The notes under the pieces: model-generated
What the model was told of the DNA's origin: nothing
Database searches by the model: none
What the model saw: only the letters and a program-made list of their open reading frames with translations
Translations under genes and position numbers: made by a program
Source of the DNA: Triticum aestivum
Taxonomy: Eukaryota > Streptophyta > Magnoliopsida > Poales > Poaceae
Assembly (NCBI RefSeq): GCF_018294505.1
Contig: NC_057801.1
Coordinates: 198,900,538-198,964,537 of the forward strand
Direction of reading: 5' to 3'
DNA: 64,000 nt
In this document: positions 1-9,474 of the stretch, piece by piece
Layout: every line of letters begins with the position of its first letter
How positions within the stretch are numbered: position 1 is the stretch's first letter

Positions 1-254
1 GTGGGAGTTCTTAAGTAATATGATTAATTGAACTTTATTTATCATGAACTTAGTCCTGATAGTATTTTGCAAATAATGTTGTAGATCAATAGCTCGCGTT
101 GTTGCTTCCCTATGTTTTTATATGTGTTCCTAGAGAAAACTAAGTTGAAAGATGATAGTATCAATAATGCGGACTGGGTCTGTGATCTCAGGTTTATCCT
201 CATTGCTCCATAGAAGAATTATGTCCTTGATGCACCGCTAGGTGATGGACCTAT
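1..254 (+). mobile_element. Ty1-Copia (Angela/WIS/BARE1 group) leader and gag start, 5' fragment
   Basis: Leader and first part of gag of a plus-strand Copia element whose 5' LTR lies beyond the left edge. The translation resembles the Angela/BARE1 gag start (KDDS, then LDAPLGDGP just before the break). The codon expected to start gag reads ATA at 89-91 and the frame is broken, so it is not functional. It stops at 254, where a Gypsy element is inserted, and resumes at 25848. The CCTAT at 250-254 is repeated at 25843-25847. Confidence 0.85.
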
Positions 255-724
255 TGTCGGTGTCAAACCGGCGGATCTCGGGTAGGGGGTCCCGAACTGT
301 GCGTCTTGGGCTAATGGTAACAGGAGGCGGGGGACATGATGTTTACCCAGGTTCGGGCCCTCTTGATGGAGGTAATACCCTACTTCATGCTTGATTGATC
401 TTGATGATATGAGTATTACAAGAGTTGATCTACCACGAGATCGTAGAGGCTAAACCCTAAAAGCTAGCCTATGATTATGATTGTTGTTGTCCTACGGACT
501 AAACCCTCCAGTTTATATAGACACTAGAGGGGGCTAGGGTTACACAGAGTCGGTTACAGAGAAGGAGATCTACATATCCGAATTGTCAAGCTTGCCTTCC
601 AGGCAAAGGAGAGTCCCACCCGGACACGGGACGGAGTCTTCAATCTTGTATCTTCATAGTCCAACAGTTCGGCCAAAGTATATAGTCCGGCTGTCCGAGG
701 ACCCCTTAATCTAGGACTCCCTCA
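255..724 (-). repeat. 3' LTR of the Fatima-like Gypsy element
   Basis: A 470-bp LTR matching 25372-25842 along its full length. Just inside it (725-740, minus strand) is a G-rich CAGGGGCTAC tract, a likely polypurine tract. The outer flank is CCTAT. Confidence 0.92.
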
Positions 725-1160
725 GTAGCCCCTGAACCAGGCTTCAATGACGATGAGTCTAGCGCGCAGATTGTCTTTGGCATTGCAATGCGGGTTCCTT
801 TTCCGAATACTCCATAGAAGATGTTGAACACAAGGATCGTGTCCGGCTCTGCAAAACAAATTCCACATACCACCGTAGAGAGCACAATATTCCACAGATC
901 TAATCTGCTGACAACTTTTCATAGCATGATATCACACCGCGGCCCGGTCATTATTTGAACCGTTTTTCCCAGCCTGCCACTGCACGTGTTGGGAGGCGGT
1001 TTTATTGGCACGTCTTGTCGAAGCAGAGATCGTGTCCCCCTTATCATGGGATTCTCATCAATACGGGTGTGGGTAACCCAACCGTGCCTGTTAGTATGAC
1101 TCCTCGATTTTAGGCAAGTTCTAAACGACCATGCGGAGGACGCTTGATATTCACCCTCTT

Positions 1161-1167
1161 TATAAAG
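1161..1167 (+). promoter_or_regulatory. TATA box of the antisense gene in the Fatima-like element
   Basis: TATAAAG lies about 130 bp upstream of the ATG at 1299 and on the strand opposite gag. The second Gypsy element has a TATA-like box in the corresponding place (6377), which argues that this is a genuine internal promoter. Inference only; there are no transcript data. Confidence 0.5.
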
Positions 1168-1298
1168 GGGCCAAGGCCTATCCTTTTCTTCCCATGCTCG
1201 ATCCTTCCCTTCCCCCACCTCGAGTTCCAACACCCAAGGCTCAAACTAAACGCTTCGGACCTTCAATCATCTCCGGATCCAACCTTCAAGGCCGGTGG

Positions 1299-4255
1299 AT
1301 GGCCTCCTCTATCATAGAGGAGGACATCAAGAAGCTTAGGGAGGTCAAGTATCTCACCGCCGAAATCCCGCACAGGTTGCCTGCTCAAGGGCAGGTCATC
1401 CCTACTCCTGAACCCAACGGGAGTGTCGTATTTGTTTCCCACTTCCTCCGAGGGCTAGGTTTTAGTCTTGATCCCTTTGTGAGAGGGATCATGTTCTATT
1501 AAGGGCTAGTTTTCCATGATCTAGCTCTAGATTCCATCCTTCACATCACGTGTTTATCGTCGTGTGTGATGCCTTCCTCTGCATCACCCCACACTTTGGC
1601 CTATGGCTCAAAATCTTCAATGTGAAGCCGAAGATGATCGATGGGCGACACGTAGAGTGTGGAGGTGCCACAATAAGCAAAGGCGCCGACGCCCCATGGC
1701 CAAAGGGTTCCTTCTCGGCGGTGTCCGATTTATGGCAACGGGAGTGGTTTTACATCACAGCTCCCCGAGGTACAAAGAGGGCGGCCCCCTGTCTTCCGCC
1801 CGGGCCCTCCGCCTCAACTGGCGTCATGGGTCAACAAGGGGATGGACTGGGGCCCAGTTAATGATGTGCTGACATTGCAAAGCCGCATCCGAGATCTCCT
1901 CGAGAGGGATGTCAGTCTCGTCAAGGTAATGCAAGTAATGCTAGTTCGTCGGGTCCTGCCATGCCAACGTCGATCTCTCCGCACGTGGGAGTTCAACCCG
2001 GAAGGACCGCGAACTATTCAACAATTCTTCGGCGTGACGCTTGAATGGATGTATGGATTCTTCTTCGAATCACGAATAAAGTGTCTGGACACCACCGAGG
2101 ATGCGGGTCTTAACTGCAACCGTCCGGATACCCAAGTAAGTAGTTCCGCGACCGAACATGCCGTCTTTTATATTTGTTACAACATCATTCTGAAACATTG
2201 CTCTTGGCTAGGGCTGGATAAGAAAGGCAGAGAGGATCAGGTGTTCGGCCCCCCTTCCCGAAGGCTCACAGGATCCTGTTCTAACTAGATGCTCGAGCGC
2301 GCACCTTATCAAGTGCCATCAGGAGAAGATGAAGGGTGGAATAAAGAAGCCGAAAGCGGGCCTCACACATTACACATCCAAATCGAGGGAATTAGTGTCT
2401 CCGTGAAGGAGGATAATCGGGGAGGTGAATCTAGAATCCACTCTCCCCAAGGGAAGAAAAGGGCCGCCTCTAAAGACCTGGAAAAGGAGCTTTCCAAACG
2501 AGGGAAGGTACCTTCGCCAGGGGCCCTGCCCCGGAGGGCATTCTTACCGCACAGCGCTCACAAGGGGGCCAACCCTCAACCGAGCTGTAAGTGAACAAAA
2601 GTACTTTGGTAAAGATATCCTACTTTATCTCTGAGAATAATAACCGAGACATATATCTTGCAGTCCGCTCATAGCCCTTCTCAACAGAGTTCGTCTTCGA
2701 GGGATCTTCTTCCGGAGATGATGGAGAGCGAAACACCTCCTCCTGCCTCCCCGCCTCATGGGGCAGACGACCCTGAGGTGTCGTCATGGAGGATTTCTCC
2801 TGATCCGCCAAGGCCAGAAGGTAACTCTTCGGCCACCCGAAGTCCGGAGTATTCGGCTCCTAAGGAGAGCAACAAAAAGAGTCTGGGACTGTCCGATGCA
2901 CAACTGGACACACTGATGGGTCTTCTGGAGCAAGCGGTTATCTCAGAGGTGCATCGTACCTTAATGGGTACGGTGGTCGAGAGGATTTCATCTGCCAAAA
3001 GCAGGTTGAATGAAGCTTTTACGAGCCTTCTAAGAGGCTTTGAGGTACGCAAAATAGTATATGTATTTTTGACGATACCGCACACGCTAGGTGTGCTCTA
3101 TATAGATAGTAGCCCCCAAGACTCTGGTTGCCGTCCAGAGGCGGCAAACAGAGGATCATAGTCCCTGGTAATGATCGTGCTGCTTTTATGTGCAGGCGGT
3201 TGAGGATCCGGCGGCTGGCTGGACTGCTGATTTTGCTGAATTGAAGCGGCAGCTTGACGTGGCGGACGCTGACATCGCGCTTGTGAACAAGCGACTTGAC
3301 GAGGCCCAGGGTATGTATTTTCGGCTTGTCAGCAAATGTTAAGAGGAGCATGATGCTAGTATCTGTAATATGCTGTGACTGCAGATGGAGCTGCTGCTGT
3401 GGAGACCCTTCGGGCGGAGCTTGCCCGAGCCAAGGAACAAGCCAGAAGAAGCGATGCGGCTGCCCTAAAGGCGGCCGAAGAGTTAAAAGCCGAAAGGGCT
3501 GCTCATCGCCAAAGCGAAGATAAGATAGCCAAGATGGTTGTTGCTAAAAGATGCCGCCGGCCGCTATGAGCTCCTTGAAAAGGAAAGCCAAGCGAAAGCG
3601 GCTGACTTGAAGAAGGCCTTGGAGGCAGCCAAGGAAACTCGCTCTGAAATTAGATGAATAAGGGAGGAGGTTTGTGAAGCCGGAGATGTCACGGCTGGGA
3701 GGCCCTTTTTGTTGTGGATGAAGTTCGGAGATCCGAAGTATGCCCCTCTGGATCAGTTATGGAGTGCTGCAGACGCCTATGCGGACTTGGCAAAGAGTGC
3801 TACTGATGCGACTGAGTTTTTCAAGGATCGGAAAGATCATGAGGTGGAAAGGTTGTTCTGGTCGTAGTTCAGTGCCCCGATGCGTCTGCTGTCGTTGAAT
3901 GAAAAGATGGCCGCATGGGCCGAGCTCCATAGGTTATCCGGGCTTGCTATGAGGTCTGTCATGGATCATCTTTGGCCGAAGGGACCAAGGCTAGACAACT
4001 ATTTGGGTTTAGTGCAACAATTCCTTGGTGCTGTGTCGCATATCGACGCTGTGAAGAGGTCAGCGTGCATAGAGGGTGCGCAGATGGCTCTTGCCCGTGT
4101 TAAAATATATTGGGCAGGGATGAAGGCCACCGCTATTGCAACCCAGGGTCCGGCGGGGGGGGGGGCAGGACCCAGCCGAGCACTATTTTGAAGAAGTTCT
4201 AGAAGGCGCACGTTTAATAGAGGCTCAGTGCTCGAAGAGTACTATGTTTGAGTGA
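1299..4255 (+). pseudogene. Antisense ORF of a Tat-type Gypsy element (putative gypsy-type transposon domain, PF04195-like)
   Basis: Multi-exon gene region on the strand opposite gag-pol, in the 3' part of the Fatima-like element. From the ATG at 1299 the first exon gives MASSIIEEDIKKLR, HRLPAQGQVIPTP, HFLRGLGF and a run with HFGLWLKIFNVKP; this pattern is known as the 'putative gypsy type transposon' domain (Transposase_28). Frame changes near 1500 and 1800 break it before VMLVRRVLPCQ. Plausible splice donors are at 2136, 2587 and 3045, with acceptors at 2663 and 3195. Later exons are Ala/Glu/Lys-rich and probably coiled coil. An in-frame stop lies near 3865. The last exon is thrown out of frame by a run of 11 G at 4155-4165; the other frame continues to a stop at 4253-4255. 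Its function is unknown. Such antisense ORFs are a known trait of the Tat lineage (Grande, Retand). Confidence 0.75.
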
Positions 4256-4787
4256 CATGTATCTGAATTGTACAAACAATGCTATTTTGATTATAAAGGC
4301 TGTGTTTATACTTTTGCTCGAAAGTATTATAGTGCCTCCTGTGCGGCCGTTTATGTATGTATATAACCTGAAAGTTTGCAGTCGTCGGCTTCAGCCCCCA
4401 CGCATATAATGCGGGGGTGTTCGAAAAAGCGCGTAATCACACTTGATCCAACGTCTTGGTCCGTTAAGGAGGTGATAGTGCGGCGAACCAGGCAATCGGA
4501 CTATATAGCTTTAACACTTTAACTTAGCCATAGGAGTTTGACAGTGGGGCTACTATATAGCCCCTGGCACTTCCGCGTTTATCCGAATATGGTGCGTGTA
4601 CGTACATGACTAGGAAACCGGTCCTTCATTAATGCGAAGGAATCGCGAAGATCCGTTCAATCATCGAGTGGTTGACCAGTCTCCCGCTATATCATGACAG
4701 TTAGTTTTCGGCTTTCTCTACTGAGGTGCTCATCCAGATGAACTAGGGCACAATCACAGTAGTTCTCACGGTGCCACCTTAGCCGAT
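4256..4787. other. Internal non-coding DNA of the Fatima-like element
   Basis: About 530 bp downstream of the antisense gene, up to the insertion point of the second Gypsy element. No coding potential was recognised. The last five bases, CCGAT (4783-4787), are the target-site copy duplicated at 14296-14300. Confidence 0.7.
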
Positions 4788-5907
4788 TGTCGGGGGTTGG
4801 GTGCGACATATGCCAAAGGATGGCTTATAATGGTGGGGGCGAGTAGAACGTCGCCGGTGCTTGGAAACGGGATGAGGCGAAGACATGCACGCCGGCGGAT
4901 CTTACCCAGCTTCAGGGCTCTCCGAGGAGATAACACCCCTACTGCTGCTCTACGGGGTCTCTGCATGGTCACTAAGGCAAAGTGAGTACAAGGTTGCTCC
5001 TTGAGCTGTTTATGGAGGTAGGAGAAGGCAAGGCTAGCTTTCTCCTCCCTATATGATCTGGTCTAGTGCTAATGGATTCGAACCCTTTGCATGGGTGCCC
5101 TGGGGGGCTTATATAGGCCTACCCCCCAGGGGTACAATGGTAAAACTGGCTGGGCGCGGGTCCCAGCCGTCTGTCTCTCAGGCCGCCATCTTCTTCGCCG
5201 ACTACCGAGGCCCGCCGACTGGTGGGTCCCGCCGACTTGCCTGGTACGGGGCCGACAGCCCTTGTCCACCGCGGGCGGGTCTTACCGGCTGCAGATTACT
5301 GTAGCCGTGCTTCTAATGACGCTGCTCGGTCATGGGGTCATGGCAACAGTGCCGCTGCCTAATGGGCGATCACTGTTGCCACTCCCCTGTCGTGTCTGGT
5401 TAATGGCGTGCGGGGCCCGTGGGAGGGGCCGGCCGACTCCCAACGGGTCCGTCTCGTGGCGCTCTTGCCGTCTTCAATACTCCCGTTGACTGGTGGGACC
5501 CGCCGTCTCTGGGTCGTACAGACAGGCCGTCGTGGGCACAGGGCTCCGCCCCCAGGGGCTGATGTCAGGGCCGGCATGGCAACAGTGCCGCGCCGGACGG
5601 AGATCTCTGCCGGTACGGCGCACTGTGCCCATGCCTGCCCTTAATTAACAGGGTGGTTGGAGTCGCAGGCCGACTCCCTGTAATCGGCCTCTCCGTAAGT
5701 CGCCGGCCAGGAGTCGGCTCGTCTTGGAGTCGCCTCTGGAACTCGGCTCGTCTTGGAATCGCCTCTGGGACTCGGCTCGTCTTGGAGTCGCCTCTGGGAC
5801 TCGACTCGTCTTGGAGTCGCTTCTGGGGATCGAGGGGCGCGGCCTCCCCGATGTCTTGAAAGGTTCTGGGACTCAGGTTAGCCTACCTGTGGCCCATTAC
5901 TCCGACA
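4788..5907 (-). repeat. 3' LTR of the second Gypsy element
   Basis: A 1120-bp LTR, nearly collinear with 13161-14295. It contains a 29-bp minisatellite at 5712-5827. The left flank is CCGAT. Confidence 0.92.
5712..5827. repeat. 29-bp minisatellite, four copies, inside an LTR
   Basis: Four head-to-tail 29-bp units (starting 5712, 5741, 5770, 5799) built around CTCGTCTTGGAGTCGC. The same four units occur in the partner LTR at 14099-14214, so the array was present in the parent element before insertion. Confidence 0.9.
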
Positions 5908-6376
5908 GTAGTCCCCGAAGTTGGTGAGGCTCCGAGGGTGACATGTCGTGGGGCCTCAACAGTTTCATTCTTTGGTGGTGGAATTTGTGCCTCGCTTGCC
6001 GTCTTCCTTCAAGCCGACTATCTGGAGTCGGACTCGCAGTGGGCCGTCTTGCCGCCTGAGGAGTTTGAACGGCACGACAGGAACCAGGCGGCGTGCCTGA
6101 CACGCTTCTCTACGGCCACTAGCCGCGGACCCGTCACGCGGCGCCACGCGGCAGGCATAGTCTGCTCACCCACGCGCGCGACGGGACAGGCCGTCGGGCG
6201 GGGCCCGCCACTACCGCGCCTTGGCCCGCGAACGGATCCGTTGCGGCCGCGCGGACGGTTGGGTTTCCCACGTCATTACTGCATGCAGTAACTTCGTGGG
6301 GTAAATCATGGGGGCGTGGGGTCCCGTGCGCAGTTAATCCCACGTCCGCCCCATCGGCTTCTCAGCCTACGGGCCT

Positions 6377-6382
6377 TATAAG
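6377..6382 (+). promoter_or_regulatory. TATA-like box of the antisense gene in the second Gypsy element
   Basis: TATAAG-type box about 120 bp upstream of the ATG at 6500, in the same relative position as the TATAAAG at 1161 in the Fatima-like element. Function is inferred from position only. Confidence 0.45.
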
Positions 6383-6499
6383 TAGGCGGGCGGAGCGGGA
6401 CGGTGAAACACGCGCGCCCATTCTTCCCTGCTCCCCTGCCTCCTCTTGCCTCTTCTTCTTCTTGCTGTCGTCGCACCAAAACGCGTTGCGCCCGCTGCG

Positions 6500-9415
6500 A
6501 TGAGTTCTTCCTCCGCCGCCGCGGCCCCTGCCGTGCGCTCCGGCGTGTGGGACGGCTCCGAGGTGGACGACGACCTCATCGAGCTCCTCCGCAAAACGTG
6601 TCGGCTCCCCGGCGCGCACCTAGTGCAAGCCCGCGCCGCGCCGGCGAGGGAGATAAGGACGGTGCCGGAAGAGGGCGAGCGGGTCATATTCCGCTCGCAC
6701 CTCATGCGCGGCCTGGGGCTGCCGGCGAGCGGTTTCTTCTGCTCCTTCTTGGAGTTCAATGGGCTCCAGCCGCACCACCTTACTCCAAACACGGTGGTGC
6801 TGCTGGCCGCCTTCGCCACCCTGTGCGAGGGTTTTCTTGGCGTTCTCCCCACCATCGAGCTGTGGGAGAGTTCTTTCAATCCAAACTTGGCACGCACGTC
6901 GCCGACATACTGGCTCAGTGCGGCGCCTTCATCGCGATGCGAAGGTCGACCGCCCACAACCATTCCCCTCCATCGTGCTGATCAAGTCGGTGAAGATGTG
7001 GCAACGGTCGTACTTCTACGTGAAGAACGTCGCCCCAGAAGGCGACTGGGTCAACCTGCCGCCATACGAAGCCGGCGTGCCGGCTGGGAGGCTTCCCAGC
7101 TGGTCCCACCGGGCCAAGACGCTGACTCCCGCAGGTGCCGCCACCGTCCCGCGACTCCGAGTGTTGACGCAGTCAGAAGGCTTGGTTGGGGCCGACTTGC
7201 TGGCCGCCTTCGTGGCGCGCCGAGTCCTCCCGCTCTAAGGCCGGCCTCACCAGATCTGTCAGATGAGCGACCACCGGGACCCGAGTCGGATGTGCACCAG
7301 GGACATGCCCCACGCGGAGGTGGCGAACATGGGGAACCACATCGCGAACTGCGAGCTCGCGGCGGACTGGCAGTTCGGCAAAGAGCCGTACTCGCACGCC
7401 AACCCCCCACCAGTGGTAAGTTGTATTTTTGTTCTTCTGTTTTTCTTTGTAGCCGAATCCGACTTCTGATACTCTTGGTTTCTTCGAGTCAGAACCCCCT
7501 CATCCAGCCTGCAGCCGGCGCCACGGGACTGCCCCGCGAGTTCGCTCCTGATCGAGCGGAGAGCGATGTTGACGACCCCGACTTGGGGGCGGCGGCGATG
7601 GAGGCCGACGCCGAAGGCAGAGGAGGAGGAGCAGAAGGCGGCTTCAGGCCCTCGGCGACCTTCGCCGACTGGCCAGACGACAACGCTGAAGGGGAAGTCG
7701 CCCCACGCCACCCATCGAAAGCCGGCCATCCAGGCGCGAGTTCCTCCGCCGGCTTGGCCGGTCAAGTCGGCGCGAAGAAGCACCGGGCTGGGCCGAGTTC
7801 GCTCGGCGGCCGGCCGAAGAAGTTCAAGGGGGAGGCCGCCGCGACCAAGCGGGAGCAGGCGGTCGCGAAGGCCAACCGCTTCCGCAAGGAAGTGAAGAAG
7901 ACGCCACTAGTCTCTGCATAAGTGTTCTCTGCCTTCGTCTTGTTTTCTTTGATGAATCTTTTCCGAGTCTTTTATATTCCTTCTTTGCTTCAGGGCCCCC
8001 CTTTCCCTTGAGAGGGTCGCCGTCCCCTCCGTCATGGGGTCGTCCTAGGTGTCCGCCAACACTCGGTGGATTGACCCCCCCGCCCACCTCCGGGAGGCGA
8101 CGGACGGAAACGCGCGGGAGAAGCGCGACGAGGAGGAGGCTGACCGCCTGGAGAAGGCGGAGGCTGAGAAGGCGGCGGCCTCCGCCCAGAAGAAACTGGA
8201 AGAGGCCGAAGCCGCCGTCGCAGCAAGACAGCGGGCTGAGGAGACCGCGCACCGCCAGTCGGTGTTGCTCGTCATCCCGCTGAACTCCGCACCGCCGCCT
8301 CCGGAGATCACGGGGCAGACTGGAGAAGCCGGCGGGGAGAACCCTGTCGTGGAGAAGGACGGTGGCGAGGCCTCCGCGTTGGGCACGGCCACGCCGCCAC
8401 CGCCGCCTCCACCGCCGTCTGGGAGTGTGCATGAAAAGCAGCCGGCAGGCCCGCCAGTGCCGCCGACTGAGAATGAGGCCGTGGCGAAGCTGCTCCTTCA
8501 AGTCGCCTCACCGGCGCGCCGCCGCCTTGAGAAGGCGGTTTCGGTGCCACACCCCTTGGAAGCCGGTGCCGCCAGCTCGGCCATCCCAGATGCCGAGGTG
8601 ACAAGCGCCGTGCCTGCTGGGTGGGTGCGAGGAGGCGACGACGGCCCGCTAAACCAGGCACTCCTGGACGTCCAGGCGAAGCTGCGAGCTGAGGGCGAGG
8701 CCATCCAGGGCTGCACCAAGGCACATCTGGCGTCGCGAGCAGCTATTCGGGTATGCTTTTTTCTTTGACTTTGTTTTTTCTCGTGCTTCTTTGTGGGGGC
8801 GCGCTAGTGCACCCACTGGGTGTAGTCCCCGAGTTTCGGGCCGGCTGCTGAGCAGGCGGCCCGGAACTCCGTCTGGCGAGTTCCGAATATTCACCTTTGT
8901 CTGATTGTTTACCACAGGAGTATCACAACCTCCGCGCCACTGCCTTCAACTGCAACGTTGAGCAGCTGGGGAAGCAGACTGCCGACTTTTCGGAGAGCCG
9001 GAGTAAGTCCTTCTTTTTTGCGGGGGAGCGCTGGCGCAGCCATGGGCTGTAGTCCCCGAGATTCGGGCCGACTGCTAAGTAGTCGGGCCGGATCTTCCCG
9101 GTGACCTTCTTCGTTGACGACTTAACGTCCTTTCCCTTTGTTCTTCAGAAGCCAATGCCGCTCTTCAAGAACGGTTGGGCGAAGCCAACACTGCCCTACG
9201 CGCCAAGGAGGAGGAGTGCAGCAAGCTCGCCACAGAGCGCGACCTGCTAGTGGCGCAGCTGGCGGAGCAGAAGGAGCTGCTTAAGGCGGCACAGGACGAG
9301 GCAGAGAAGAGAGAGACTGCCCTCCTGGCCGAGTTCGAAAGCGAGCGCTCCTCCTAGACCGACAAGGAGGCGATGCTGACCTCCAGCTTCCATGAGATCG
9401 AGGACATCGTTGATG
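6500..9415 (+). pseudogene. Antisense multi-exon ORF of the second Tat-type Gypsy element
   Basis: The gene region runs opposite to gag-pol. The first exon starts at 6500 (MSSSSAAAAP) and contains EEGERVIFRSHLMRGLGLPA, parallel to the VVFVSHFLRGLGF segment of the antisense ORF at 1299. The frame shifts near 6860 (to GEFFQSKLGTHV) and again near 6955 (to IVLIKSVKMWQRSYFYVKN), and a stop follows at 7238. Credible introns have donors near 7416, 8751, 9003 and 9416 and acceptors near 7491, 8917 and 9148. Later exons are Glu/Ala/Lys-rich: 8049-8250 and 9149-9360 look like coiled coil, and 8290-8620 is Pro-rich. A stop at 9355-9357 interrupts the last exon. The long apparent frame 6446-7921 is a mixture of frames, not an intact protein. 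Its function is unknown; it could be a structural or regulatory accessory of the element. Confidence 0.7.
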
Positions 9416-9431
9416 GTGAGTTTCTTTGCTT

Positions 9432-9474
9432 TGGAATCGGCGCAGGGTTGAGCTTGATCTGGAATCGGCGCAGG
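9432..9474. repeat. 15-bp direct repeat at the RT/antisense-gene junction
   Basis: TGGAATCGGCGCAGG occurs at 9432-9446 and 9460-9474. The right copy belongs to the reverse transcriptase frame (LRRFQIKLNP on the minus strand). The left copy lies exactly where RT similarity ends and antisense-gene sequence begins, suggesting a template switch or repeat-mediated deletion that removed RNase H and integrase. Confidence 0.75.

Noticed and set aside
6446..7921. A 491-codon open frame on the plus strand
   Set aside because: Only its first 130 or so codons match the antisense-gene product. After about 6860 the true coding frame moves to the other two frames, and an intron lies at about 7416-7490. The long opening reflects GC-rich composition.
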